Source of the DNA: DATAZK01 sp963731205
Lineage (GTDB): Bacteria > Actinomycetota > Actinomycetes > Frankiales > Frankiaceae
NCBI GenBank assembly: GCA_963731205.1
Contig: CAVSUJ010000002.1
Coordinates: 558,001-622,000 of the forward strand
Direction of reading: 5' to 3'
Length of the DNA stretch: 64,000 nucleotides
The position numbers and the translations under genes were made by a program. How positions within the stretch are numbered: position 1 is the stretch's first letter; each line of letters begins with the position of its first letter. This document shows, piece by piece, positions 8,220 through 17,235 of this stretch. The notes beneath the pieces are model-generated. The model saw only the letters and a list, made by a program, of their open reading frames with translations, did no database searches and was not told the DNA's origin.

Positions 8220-9122
8220 TCATGATCCTGCCGCTTCGGGACCGCCGGAAGCCACGAATTCCTTCAGCCACGACCAGAGCTCGGGTCCGATGTCCTCGCG
8301 CTCGCAGGCCAGGCGCACCACGGCCTTGACGTAGTCCGCCCGGTCGCCGGTGTCGTAGCGGCGGCCCGAGAAAACGACGCCGTGTACGGGCTCGATGCCG
8401 GCCAGCGTCTTGATGGCATCGGTCAGCTGGATCTCCCCGCCGCGGCCGGGCTTGGTCTCCCTCAGGATGTCGAAGATCGTCGGTGAGAGCAGGTAGCGGC
8501 CGATGATGGCAAGGTTGCTCGGGGCCTCTTCCAGCGGCGGCTTCTCGACCAGGTCGCGTATGCGCACGAGGTCGTACTTCCCGCTCGCCTGCGCGGGCTC
8601 GACCGTCGCGACGCCATACAGGGACACCATCTCCTGGGGCACTTCCATCAGCGCGATGACGCTGCCGCCGTGCTTCTCGCGCTCGGCCAGCATCTGCTCG
8701 AGCAGCAGATCCCGCTCATCGACCACGTCGTCGCCGAGCATCACGAGGAACGGCTCGTTGCCCACGTGCTCGGCCGCCACGAGCACCGCATGACCGAGCC
8801 CGGCCGCGACCCCCTGACGTACGAAGTGGAAGCGCGCGAGCTTCGTCGACGCGCGGACCCGGGCGAGCCTTTCGAGATCACCCTTCTTCTCCAGCGCCGC
8901 CTCGACCTCGGGCGCGCTGTCGAAGTGGTCTTCGATGGCGCTCTTGCCTCGGGCGGTGATGATGAGGACGTCGGTGAGCCCGGCGCGCGCTGCCTCCTCC
9001 ACGATGTATTCGAGGGCTGGCTTGTCGACGACGGGCAGCAATTCCTTGGGAATCGCCTTGGTGGCAGGAAGAAAACGGGTGCCGAGCCCCGCGGCGGGGA
9101 TGACAGCCTTAGTGACGGGCAT
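8220..9122 (-). CDS. galU: UTP-glucose-1-phosphate uridylyltransferase GalU
   Basis: A 300-residue nucleotidyltransferase making UDP-glucose from UTP and glucose-1-phosphate for cell-wall and polysaccharide synthesis. It starts with the nucleotide-binding signature AVIPAAGLGTRFLPATKAIP and contains VMLGDDVVDE and the sugar-binding LVEKPPLEEAPSNLAIIGRY. Length and motifs match bacterial GalU. It heads the minus-strand series galU-glp-moaCB-rimJ-sepX. A -10 box TAGTCT ends 6 nt before the ATG, so the mRNA is probably leaderless. Confidence 0.95.
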   Translation of the reverse strand: MPVTKAVIPAAGLGTRFLPATKAIPKELLPVVDKPALEYIVEEAARAGLTDVLIITARGKSAIEDHFDSAPEVEAALEKKGDLERLARVRASTKLARFHFVRQGVAAGLGHAVLVAAEHVGNEPFLVMLGDDVVDERDLLLEQMLAEREKHGGSVIALMEVPQEMVSLYGVATVEPAQASGKYDLVRIRDLVEKPPLEEAPSNLAIIGRYLLSPTIFDILRETKPGRGGEIQLTDAIKTLAGIEPVHGVVFSGRRYDTGDRADYVKAVVRLACEREDIGPELWSWLKEFVASGGPEAAGS

Positions 9123-9140
9123 GTCGGCAGACTATTAGGC
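9123..9140. promoter_or_regulatory. 18-bp divergent promoter between galU and formyl-THF cyclo-ligase
   Basis: Only 18 bp separate the two ATG codons. Leftward, TAGTCT (9134-9129) lies 6 nt before the galU ATG. Rightward, GACTAT (9130-9135) lies 5 nt before the ATG at 9141. The two -10 boxes overlap, and both transcripts would start at or near the start codon. Any -35 contacts would have to lie inside the opposing genes. Confidence 0.5.
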
Positions 9141-9653
9141 ATGGGCTTCCAGGCGGCGAAGGCCGCGCTGCGAGCGTCGCTGCTGGCCGCCCGCGTCACC
9201 GATGCCGAAGGCGACCGGCAACGCTGCCGTGCGCTGCTCGCGATCCCCGAGATCGCCGACGCTCGCGTCGTCGCCGGCTATGCGGCGCTGCGTGGTGAGC
9301 CCGACGTGGGCGAGGCGCTGGAGGCTTTGCGGATGCGCGGCGTTGAAGTGCTGTTGCCGAGGATGCTTGCGGATCGGGATCTGGAATTTCGGGTCGATGG
9401 AGGCGAAATACCGGTGTCCATCCAGAAGGCTGACGTGGTGCTGGTGCCCGCGGTGGCAGCCGATCGCGATGGCCACCGGTTGGGACGCGGCGGTGGTTCC
9501 TACGACCGGGCGCTCCCGCGCGTGCGGGCGGGAGCATTGGTGATCGCGGTCGTGCATGCGCAGGAGCTCCTGGCGGCAGTTCCGGTGGAAGACCACGACA
9601 TGGCGGTGGGCGCGGTGCTTGCCGGCTCCGAGCTGATCCGGGTGGGCTCGTGA
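9141..9653 (+). CDS. 5-formyltetrahydrofolate cyclo-ligase
   Basis: A 170-residue enzyme (MTHFS family) that converts 5-formyl-THF to 5,10-methenyl-THF using ATP, returning a storage folate to one-carbon metabolism. The diagnostic RLGRGGGSYDRAL segment near residue 115 forms the ATP/folate site. The protein is slightly shorter than typical 180-200-residue members. The start at 9141 leaves 18 bp to galU; longer frames upstream run through galU in antisense and are discarded. Its stop overlaps the next start (GTGA). The same neighbour pairing with galU occurs in mycobacteria (Rv0992c-Rv0993). Confidence 0.9.
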   Translation: MGFQAAKAALRASLLAARVTDAEGDRQRCRALLAIPEIADARVVAGYAALRGEPDVGEALEALRMRGVEVLLPRMLADRDLEFRVDGGEIPVSIQKADVVLVPAVAADRDGHRLGRGGGSYDRALPRVRAGALVIAVVHAQELLAAVPVEDHDMAVGAVLAGSELIRVGS

Positions 9654-10171
9654 AGGTCCGGCGGGCCACGATGGCCGACGTCCCCGCGATCACGGCCATC
9701 TACAACGAGGGAATCGCCTCACGCCGGGCCACCCTGGACACCGAGCTGCGCACCGCCTCGGAGATGGAGCGCCGGATCGCGAACGCGTACGACCGGCATG
9801 CCTGGCTCGTCGTGGACGACGCCGGCGACGGCAGCGCTGATAGACGTGAGGTCATCGCGTGGGCGGCGACCATGCCGTACTCGAGCCGGGCGGCGTACGA
9901 CGGGGTCGCGGAGTTCTCCATCTACGTCGCCGGCGCCCATCAGGGCCGGGGCGCCGGACGGCTCGTGCTCCAGGAGTTACTCGCCGAGGCCGAACGCGCC
10001 GGCATCCACAAAGTCACCAGCCGCGTCTTCAGCCACAACGCCGCCTCCCGCGCGTTGTGCGCCTCCGTCGGCTTCCGGGAGGTCGGCGTCCACCTGCGCC
10101 ACGGCCGCCTGGACGGCCTCTGGCGTGACATCGTCACCGTCGAGGTACTGCTCGGCGAGGCACGCTTCTGA
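9650..10171 (+). CDS. GNAT acetyltransferase, phosphinothricin/ArsN1-like
   Basis: A 173-residue GNAT N-acetyltransferase translationally coupled to the cyclo-ligase through a GTGA overlap. It begins VRRATMADVPAITAIYNEGI, typical of the phosphinothricin and arsinothricin acetyltransferase (Pat/ArsN1) group. It carries the acetyl-CoA loop HQGRGAGRLVLQELL and the C-terminal SHNAASRALCASVGFREVGV. Such enzymes acetylate glutamate analogues or related amines; many have housekeeping or unknown substrates, so resistance is not implied. An Asp/Gly/Ser insertion (DDAGDGSADRREV) lengthens one loop. Confidence 0.8.
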   Translation: MKVRRATMADVPAITAIYNEGIASRRATLDTELRTASEMERRIANAYDRHAWLVVDDAGDGSADRREVIAWAATMPYSSRAAYDGVAEFSIYVAGAHQGRGAGRLVLQELLAEAERAGIHKVTSRVFSHNAASRALCASVGFREVGVHLRHGRLDGLWRDIVTVEVLLGEARF

Positions 10172-10202
10172 GTACGAGGGCCGCGCGAGCTCCAGCCGGA
10201 CG

Positions 10203-11078
10203 CTAGTTCGCGCCGGGCGCGGCGAACTCGCTGGGCCGCGGGGCCTTCCGGCGCCCCGCAGTCTGGCGGTACGCCTCGAGACGACGCTCCTCGAGATGGC
10301 TGACGGGACGGCGGGCCCGGCTGAGCTCGCCCTCGATGTCGATCTCCGTGGTGGCCAGGCCCGCCTTGGGACCCGTGCGAGCAAGCTGCTGCCCGGCGGG
10401 ATCGACGACCTTGGCATGGCCGAGGAAGCGCAGCTCTCCCAGGCTTCCGGTCTGGTTGGCGGAGACCACGAAGAGCTGGTTCTCCGCTGCGCGCGCAACG
10501 TCGTAGAGGTCGAACAGCCGGGTCTGCCGGTCGGACGTGAGCTGGCTCGTGCGCTGGGTGACGCTCGCCGGCCAGGCGGACAGCGAAGCGATGACCGAGG
10601 CGCCGTCGAGGGCCAGGCTGCGGGCGGCCTCCGGAAACGTCTTGTCGTAGTCGATCAGCATGCCGATGCGCCCGATCGGGGTGTCGAACGCGTTGAACGA
10701 ATCCCCCGCCGAGAACCAGGGCGTCTCATGCGTGCGCAGATGCACCTTGCGCTGCCGGCCGAGCACGCCGTCGCCGGTGAGGCAGACCGCCGAATGAAAC
10801 CGTCGAGGCCCGTCGCGCTCCGTGAACCCGAAGCAGAGGATCAGGTCACCGGCGAGCGTGCGCAGCTCGTCGAAGATCGCGTCGCTGGTCGGAAAGCTCT
10901 GCGGCAGATCGTCCGGCGGCGAATCGACCGCGCTGCCGCCGAGGGTGCCGTGCGGCAGCACGACGAGCCGGACGCCCGCCCGCCGAGAGTGGCGGACGAT
11001 CGCTTCGATGCGGTGCATGGCCGCGTCGAGGTCGCGCCCGAAATGGGCCGCCGCACCCGCGACACGGACCGGGCTCAC
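10203..11078 (-). CDS. Nitrilase-fold protein lacking catalytic Glu and Cys
   Basis: A 291-residue carbon-nitrogen hydrolase fold. The catalytic Lys is present (RQRKVHLRTHE, Lys about 111). The position normally held by Glu in the VVLPE motif is His (LVVLPHGT, about 43). The nucleophile position in the ICYD motif is Asp (GMLIDYDKTFPE, about 143). Codons CAC and GAC are clear, so these are not single-base misreads of GAG and TGC. The protein is therefore probably not an amidase or nitrilase; it may bind a ligand, act as a scaffold or have new chemistry. The GTG at 11078 fits the fold's N-terminus; an open frame extends upstream to 11303 without resemblance. Confidence 0.75.
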   Translation of the reverse strand: MSPVRVAGAAAHFGRDLDAAMHRIEAIVRHSRRAGVRLVVLPHGTLGGSAVDSPPDDLPQSFPTSDAIFDELRTLAGDLILCFGFTERDGPRRFHSAVCLTGDGVLGRQRKVHLRTHETPWFSAGDSFNAFDTPIGRIGMLIDYDKTFPEAARSLALDGASVIASLSAWPASVTQRTSQLTSDRQTRLFDLYDVARAAENQLFVVSANQTGSLGELRFLGHAKVVDPAGQQLARTGPKAGLATTEIDIEGELSRARRPVSHLEERRLEAYRQTAGRRKAPRPSEFAAPGAN

Positions 11079-11312
11079 GCGTCGGCCCGTACCGCGAGGC
11101 GCTGCACTGTGCCCATAACCGCAAGTCAAAGCACTAGCCGCGTCGCCCTGGTTCCGGACGGAACAAAGCCACGTTAAAAACCGTGCCCCCGCCGTTACTT
11201 TGCCGACACATGCCGGCCGCGCTTCCAGGTCGGGATGGAAATGGGCTGGCCGCAGCGTTACAGCTGGCGAGATTCGACCTACACCTGAACTACCCGGGGC
11301 CACGAACTACAC

Positions 11313-11339
11313 TTGGCAGTCAAGACTGCCGAGTGCTAA
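11313..11339 (+). promoter_or_regulatory. CIRCE-like HrcA operator upstream of ruc
   Basis: TTGGCAGTC, nine bases, then GAGTGCTAA. The architecture (9-N9-9) and right arm match the CIRCE consensus TTAGCACTC-N9-GAGTGCTAA exactly; the left arm matches 7 of 9. A -10 box TACACT (11308-11313) abuts it, with CTGAAC 17 bp further upstream as a possible -35, so bound HrcA would block initiation. The 5' leader to the GTG at 11366 would be about 45 nt. Confidence 0.8.
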
Positions 11340-11365
11340 ATCAGGCGCCGATTGCGGAGGACCAC

Positions 11366-11770
11366 GTGCCGACCTACCAGTACGTCTGCACCGACTGCCA
11401 GAACGATCTGGAAGCTGTGCAGAGCTTCAGTGAGCCGTCGCTGAGCGTGTGCCCCAGCTGCGGCGGCAAGCTGCGCAAGCGTTTCGGCGCGGTGGGCGTG
11501 GTGTTCAAGGGTTCGGGCTTTTACCGCAACGACAGCCGCAGCGACGGCCGCGGCGGGTCGAGCGAGCGCAAGTCCGACGGTGAGAAGAGCACCACCGAAA
11601 CCAAGGCCGAGAGCAAGAGCGAGACCAAGTCCGAGTCGAAGTCGGAGACCAAGTCCGAGACCAAGTCCGACTCCGGAGCGAAGAAAAGCTCCAGCGGCTC
11701 GTCCGGCTCCGGTTCGAGCGGGTCGTCGAGCTCCTCGGGCAGCGGCTCGAAGGCGACCAGCGCGGCCTGA
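11366..11770 (+). CDS. ruc: Ruc-like FmdB-family zinc-ribbon chaperone
   Basis: A 134-residue protein with an N-terminal FmdB zinc ribbon (MPTYQYVCTDCQ, then CPSCGGKLRKRF; Cys 8, 11, 29, 32) and a long disordered tail of Lys/Ser/Glu/Thr repeats ending in Ser/Gly. M. tuberculosis Rv0991c (Ruc) has this architecture and is a redox-regulated, ATP-independent chaperone under HrcA control. The CIRCE-like element upstream and the galU/cyclo-ligase neighbourhood support the same assignment. GCGGAGG lies 5 nt before the GTG start. A longer upstream frame crosses the operator and is rejected. Confidence 0.85.
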   Translation: MPTYQYVCTDCQNDLEAVQSFSEPSLSVCPSCGGKLRKRFGAVGVVFKGSGFYRNDSRSDGRGGSSERKSDGEKSTTETKAESKSETKSESKSETKSETKSDSGAKKSSSGSSGSGSSGSSSSSGSGSKATSAA

Positions 11771-11857
11771 CGCGCGTTCTCCACAGGCGCGAGCCAGGCC
11801 CCCGGGACGGGCCCTTACGCCGCTAGCGTGACCTTCTGACCTCAGGAGGCCGCCCCG

Positions 11858-12343
11858 ATGCTCAGCATGACGTTCGCGCACGGCTGGCGCGGGTCGTGGT
11901 TCCCCGGCCACCTCCGCCGCCGCCTGCTGGCGGCAGCGCTGGCCGCGAGCGCGGTGTTGATCGGCCTCTCGTCCCTGCGCAAGCCCGCCCCGTCCGCAGT
12001 ACGAGCCAACACCGGATCTCCGTCCGCGACCCTGCTGAGCGGGCTGCGCGTAGGGCAGGTCGCCGCACCGATCCGGCTGGTCGATCCCGGCGTCGCGCCC
12101 CTGCTGCACTCCGGAGCCGTGGTCGACGTGCTGGCCGCTCCCGAGAGTCCTGACGGGAGCGCGGTCGCGACGCCGGCCACCGTGATTGCCGAGGGCGTGC
12201 GGGTCCTGGCCGTCACCGCGCCGAGCACCGGCGACACCAGCGTCGGAACCCTGGTGGTGGTGGCGGTCAGCCGGGCTGACGCGCAGGCCCTGGCCGGCGC
12301 CGAGGCAGGAGGACGCCTGTCCATGACTTTGGAAGCGGGTTAG
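11858..12343 (+). CDS. SAF-domain protein, RcpC/CpaB-like
   Basis: A 161-residue protein with an N-terminal basic stretch and transmembrane segment (RLLAAALAASAVLIGL). A SAF-like region (LRVGQVAAPIRLVDPG) and a C-terminal RcpC-type segment (VIAEGVRVLAV ... VVAVSRADAQALAGA) follow. RcpC/CpaB proteins act in Flp/Tad pilus assembly, but no other pilus gene is nearby, and solitary actinobacterial copies beside fmdB genes have no defined role. AGGAGG lies 8 nt before the ATG. Its stop overlaps that of the convergent small gene by 4 bp. Confidence 0.75.
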   Translation: MLSMTFAHGWRGSWFPGHLRRRLLAAALAASAVLIGLSSLRKPAPSAVRANTGSPSATLLSGLRVGQVAAPIRLVDPGVAPLLHSGAVVDVLAAPESPDGSAVATPATVIAEGVRVLAVTAPSTGDTSVGTLVVVAVSRADAQALAGAEAGGRLSMTLEAG

Positions 12344-12504
12344 CGCTCGCGTTCCTCGTGATGAGGGGGCCGGTCGGCACGCAGCCGGTCCAGGTCCGCC
12401 TCGTCGCCCTCGGGGCCGTCCCGCTCCCAGTCGCGCCCGCCCCAGCCGACGTCTCTCTCATCGGCGCTCGGCCCGGATTCGCCGTCCGGCGAAGGGTTGG
12501 TCAC
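12340..12504 (-). CDS. Small acidic hypothetical protein
   Basis: A 54-residue, highly charged polypeptide starting at GTG 12504 (VTNPSPDGESGPSADERD) with a central DVGWGGRDWERD motif and ending RADRPPHHEERER. Short disordered proteins with a D-x-GWG core and a final PPH-like motif are common in actinobacteria and are annotated as hypothetical. The frame continues to 12594 but the extension shows no similarity. No function can be assigned. Confidence 0.55.
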   Translation of the reverse strand: MTNPSPDGESGPSADERDVGWGGRDWERDGPEGDEADLDRLRADRPPHHEERER

Positions 12505-12665
12505 GCCCCCATTGTCCCAGGCATTCACGGCGGCTTTCTCCCAGCCAATGGACAGCCGACGTGATGTGAGCCGGTGATCCCCGCCTCCCTGCACCGGCGC
12601 CCCGCTTCTCTGACAAACTCAGAAGCTCGCAGCTATGCGCTGATGCACCGCAAAGGGGCCATCTC

Positions 12666-14000
<1,335 letters not shown>

Positions 14001-14035
14001 CCGCAGCCAGGTCAGGGTCCGGCGGCCGGTATCTG

Positions 14036-14755
14036 CTAGATCGGCTCCAGGTTCGAGACCATCCAATGACCGCCCACCATCGACATGGTGAGCTGCACGC
14101 GGAACGGATCGATCCGGGTCGTCGCGGTCTTCTGGCCCTTGAGTTGCTTGACCGATTCCTGGTCGACGAAGAGCAGCAGCGTGACGCGATCGTCCTGAGC
14201 GTGCACAACCGACTGACCGGAGACGGTCGCGGTCACGATCGCCTTGATGGACGGCGCTGACGCGAGCACCTTCTGCGCGGTTGACGTGTAGTCGGTCAAG
14301 AACTGGCCGGTCGAGATCGCCTTGGCGCCCTTGATGTCATCGCTCAGATGGCGGTAGTCGTAGCCGAGGATCTTCGGGACGTCCTTCATGGCCGCTGCGA
14401 CGGCGCCCGTGCGCGCCGACTCGACGCCCTGCAGCGTGCGCGTATGCGAGCTGCTGCGGTGGACGAGAAACGCGGAGACGGCCGAGCCGATCGTCACCAC
14501 CACGAGGACGAGCAGCGCGAGCACACGCAGCTTCGGATGTCCCTTGCGGGCACGCTGCGCCTCCGGCGGCGTCTTGATGAGGTTGACCGGCCGGCCGATC
14601 GGCGCAGCGACGCCGCGCGCCGCCTTGGCGGGCTTGCTCGGCCTCGGGGGTTTGGCCGGTTTGGCCGGCTTGCCGGCCCGGTGCTTACCGGTGTCCGGGG
14701 ACTTCGTGGGCGACTTCGTGGGCGACTTCGTGGGCGACTTGGTGATGGTGCTCAT
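14036..14755 (-). CDS. Mce-associated membrane protein
   Basis: A 239-residue membrane protein: a cytoplasmic N-terminal tail of Lys/Pro/Ser repeats (four KSPT/KSPD units, then KPAKPAKPPRPSKPAK), one transmembrane helix (VLALLVLVVVTIGSAVSAFL), and an extracytoplasmic NTF2-like domain with DDIKGAKAISTGQFLTDY. This is the layout of Mas proteins, which accompany mce operons and stabilise the lipid-transfer assembly. The start ATG overlaps the upstream Mas stop (ATGA). Unlike many mce loci, these genes are divergent from rather than downstream of the operon. Confidence 0.85.
   Translation of the reverse strand: MSTITKSPTKSPTKSPTKSPDTGKHRAGKPAKPAKPPRPSKPAKAARGVAAPIGRPVNLIKTPPEAQRARKGHPKLRVLALLVLVVVTIGSAVSAFLVHRSSSHTRTLQGVESARTGAVAAAMKDVPKILGYDYRHLSDDIKGAKAISTGQFLTDYTSTAQKVLASAPSIKAIVTATVSGQSVVHAQDDRVTLLLFVDQESVKQLKGQKTATTRIDPFRVQLTMSMVGGHWMVSNLEPI
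14700..14741 (-). repeat. 12-bp tandem repeat encoding KSPT units
   Basis: GACTTCGTGGGC is repeated three times without change (14700-14711, 14712-14723, 14724-14735), followed by a partial unit. It encodes the SPTK repeats at the N-terminus of the Mce-associated protein and should be prone to slippage. Confidence 0.9.
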
Positions 14756-15375
14756 GAACCCACCTGCGAGTAGGAGGGAAGCCCGGCGAAGTTCAGCTGT
14801 GCCGACTTCCAGACGCCGCCGACCTTCTGCATCTCGAAGGCGAAGCGGTAGTGGACCTGGACCTTGCTGGCGGCGCTCGTCGACGTCTTGGGGAACGCGA
14901 CCGTGGCGTCGCCGACGACGAGCACCTCGGCCTTGGTGCCGGTGAAGGACGACTGGCCCTTGGGATAGGAGAGACCGGCGGAGGCGACCGTGCCGGTGGA
15001 GACCGACTTGGTGCTCGTCGCTTGCGAAGCTGTGCCGGATTCGCTCTGGCTGTATTGCGTACGCATGGTGCCGGTGGAGCCGTTGATGACGCGTTGCAGA
15101 TCGGTCTTCGCGCTGCGGTAGTCCAGCGTCATGATGTTCAGGGCCTGCTTCTGGGCCGCCGTCACGGCGGCGGTGGCATCACCCGGCGGCTTGGACCCGG
15201 GGCGCTGCATCAGCTCGACGACGAGCCACGTCACGCCCGCCACGCAGAGCAGGACCAGCAGGGCCACGGACCAGCGTGCTGCCCGTACCTGCTTGGGCCG
15301 TGGGGGCGGCGCGGCGTGTGACGGCGGCTGCCGGACGGCATCCGGAGGCGCTTCCAAAAGGTCAGTCGATGCCAT
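14752..15375 (-). CDS. Mce-associated membrane protein
   Basis: A 207-residue protein paired with the preceding gene. It has a Pro-rich cytoplasmic tail, a single transmembrane helix (WSVALLVLLCVAGVTWLVV) and an NTF2-like periplasmic domain (QALNIMTLDYRSAKTDLQRV ... RYAFEMQKVGGVWKSAQLNF). Start ATG 15375 has AGGAGA 8 nt upstream, whereas the open frame continues to 15480 without support. It overlaps the downstream Mas gene by 4 bp. The 197-bp gap to yrbE-A must contain divergent promoters for both sides of the mce locus. Confidence 0.85.
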   Translation of the reverse strand: MASTDLLEAPPDAVRQPPSHAAPPPRPKQVRAARWSVALLVLLCVAGVTWLVVELMQRPGSKPPGDATAAVTAAQKQALNIMTLDYRSAKTDLQRVINGSTGTMRTQYSQSESGTASQATSTKSVSTGTVASAGLSYPKGQSSFTGTKAEVLVVGDATVAFPKTSTSAASKVQVHYRFAFEMQKVGGVWKSAQLNFAGLPSYSQVGS

Positions 15376-15466
15376 GCGGCCTCTCCTGCTGGTACTGGCT
15401 GGGAAGTGGTGACACACCTCACCAACGCAGGCGCAGAAAAAAGGTTGCGGGTCTTCGCCGAGTTCC

Positions 15467-15479
15467 TGACGCAGCGTCA
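15467..15479. promoter_or_regulatory. Palindrome in the mce/mas divergent intergenic region
   Basis: TGACGC-A-GCGTCA is a perfect 6-1-6 inverted repeat lying between the divergent mas genes and yrbE-A, close to the only A-rich patch (GAAAAAAGG) of the gap. It is a candidate regulator site for the mce locus. No regulator gene is adjacent, so the binding protein is unknown. Confidence 0.4.
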
Positions 15480-15572
15480 CTTTCCCGCCGACCAGTCGTT
15501 CCGTGTGTTCGACGCCACGTTCACCAACCCCAGCCGGCGTGGAGTTTTCGAGGTTTTCGAGGAGGACACCAG

Positions 15573-16358
15573 GTGGCTTACGCGGGCGCCAGAGCAGGAA
15601 ACGCCTTCCTGCGGGAGACCGGCAGCTTCGCGGCGATGTCGCTGGACACCCTTCGAGCGGCGTTCAAGGCGCCCTTTCAATGGCGTGAATTCATCCAGCA
15701 GTGCTGGTTCGTCGCGAGCGTCTCGATCCTGCCGACGACGCTGACATCGATCCCGTTCGGCGCCATCATCGCGCTGCAGACCGGGGCGCTGATCCGCCAG
15801 CTCGGTGCCGTCTCACTGAACGGCGGCGCCTCCGTCATCGCCGTCGTGCGCGAGGCCGGCCCGATCGTCACCGCACTCATCATCTCCGGCGCGGCCGGCT
15901 CGGCGATCTGCGCCGACCTCGGGGCTCGCAAGATCCGCGAGGAGATCGACGCGATGGAGGTGCTGGGGATCAGCCCGCTGCAGCGCCTGGTCGTCCCCCG
16001 CGTCGCCGCGATCACGCTCGTCTCGGTGCTGCTGAACGGATTGGTCTCGGTGGTCGGTGTCGCCGGTGGCTACTTCTTCAGCGTCGTCATCCAGCAGGGC
16101 ACGCCAGGTCCGTACTTCGCCTCGTTCACCGAACTCGCCCAGTTACCCGACCTTTATCAAGCGGAAGCCAAGGCGCTCATCTTCGGCCTCGTCGCCGGAT
16201 TGATGGCGTCCTACAAGGGCTTGACGGCGAAGGGCGGTCCCAAAGGGGTCGGTGATGCCGTCAACCAAACGGTGGTCTTCACCTTCATGCTGCTGTTCGC
16301 CATCAACTTCGCGGCCAGCACCCTGTACCAGCAGATCGTCCCGCAGAAGGCGCTCTAG
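15573..16358 (+). CDS. MlaE-family permease YrbE-A of mce operon
   Basis: A 261-residue integral membrane permease of an Mce lipid/steroid importer. It has MlaE-type helices and the conserved cytoplasmic motif REEIDAMEVLGISP, the EExDAxE signature through which these permeases contact the ATPase. The GTG start at 15573 has GGAGG 7 nt upstream; longer frames run antisense to the mas gene. It abuts yrbE-B directly. The cognate ATPase (MceG/Mkl) is not in the window, as is usual in mycobacteria, where it is encoded elsewhere. Confidence 0.92.
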   Translation: MAYAGARAGNAFLRETGSFAAMSLDTLRAAFKAPFQWREFIQQCWFVASVSILPTTLTSIPFGAIIALQTGALIRQLGAVSLNGGASVIAVVREAGPIVTALIISGAAGSAICADLGARKIREEIDAMEVLGISPLQRLVVPRVAAITLVSVLLNGLVSVVGVAGGYFFSVVIQQGTPGPYFASFTELAQLPDLYQAEAKALIFGLVAGLMASYKGLTAKGGPKGVGDAVNQTVVFTFMLLFAINFAASTLYQQIVPQKAL

Positions 16359-17231
16359 ATGGCCACCCACGCGCGCCCGCCGAGGCCGCTGATCCCCTCA
16401 CCCCTGCGCAAGCTCGGATCGGCCGGCAGCCGCATCACCGGAAGCCTCGACGAGCTCGGCCGCTCCGGCTCGTTCTACGTACGAACGATCGGTTGGTCGT
16501 ACAAGGTCGTCGTGCGCTACAAGAAAGAAGTCCTGCGGCTGCTGGCAGAAGTCGCGTTCGGCACCGGCGCGCTCGCGGTCATCGGCGGCACCGTCGTGAT
16601 CGTCATCTTCATGACGTTCTTCACCGGTCTCGAGGTCGGCCAGCAGGGCTACACGTCGCTGAACTCGCTCGGTGCGGCCGTGTACACCGGCTTCATCTCC
16701 GCCTACTTCAACACCCGCGAGATCGCCCCCATCATCGCGGGCATCGCGCTGTCAGCCACCGTGGGATGCGGCTTCACCGCACAGCTCGGCGCCATGCGCG
16801 TCAACGAGGAGATCGACGCACTCGAGGCGATCGCGGTCCCGTCGGTGCCGTACCTGGTGACGACCCGCCTCATCGCCGGAGCGCTCGCCGTCATCCCCCT
16901 GTACGTATTGGGTCTGCTCGCGTCTTACCTCTCGACCCGGCTGATCACGACCAAGCTCTTCGGGCAGTCCTCGGGCACGTACGACCATTACTTCAACCAG
17001 TTCCTGCCGCCGACCGACATCATCATCTCGTTCGTCAAGGTGATGGTCTTCGCGATGATCGTGATCCTCACCCATTGCTATTACGGCTACAAGGCCGCCG
17101 GCGGTCCTGCCGGAGTGGGCGTCGCCGTCGGCCGGGCGGTGCGCCTGGCCATCACGGCGGTCGTCGCCGTCGACCTCTTCCTCGACCTCGCCCTCTACGG
17201 CAGCTCCGTCAGCGTGCGGATCGCAGGCTGA
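16359..17231 (+). CDS. MlaE-family permease YrbE-B of mce operon
   Basis: A 290-residue second permease subunit, beginning immediately after the YrbE-A stop. The N-terminal region is longer and basic, followed by membrane helices and the motif NEEIDALEAIAVPSVPYLV. YrbE-A and YrbE-B are expected to form the heterodimeric membrane channel beneath the MceA-F needle. The mceA gene starts 4 bp after its stop, so the genes are one transcription unit. Confidence 0.92.
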   Translation: MATHARPPRPLIPSPLRKLGSAGSRITGSLDELGRSGSFYVRTIGWSYKVVVRYKKEVLRLLAEVAFGTGALAVIGGTVVIVIFMTFFTGLEVGQQGYTSLNSLGAAVYTGFISAYFNTREIAPIIAGIALSATVGCGFTAQLGAMRVNEEIDALEAIAVPSVPYLVTTRLIAGALAVIPLYVLGLLASYLSTRLITTKLFGQSSGTYDHYFNQFLPPTDIIISFVKVMVFAMIVILTHCYYGYKAAGGPAGVGVAVGRAVRLAITAVVAVDLFLDLALYGSSVSVRIAG

Positions 17232-17235
17232 TCGC

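Noticed and set aside
8670..9140. Upstream extension of the formyl-THF cyclo-ligase frame
   Set aside because: Runs antisense through galU; the family N-terminus begins at 9141.
9650..10171. Antibiotic resistance gene (phosphinothricin acetyltransferase)
   Set aside because: Family resemblance only; it is coupled to a folate gene, and such GNATs often have housekeeping substrates.
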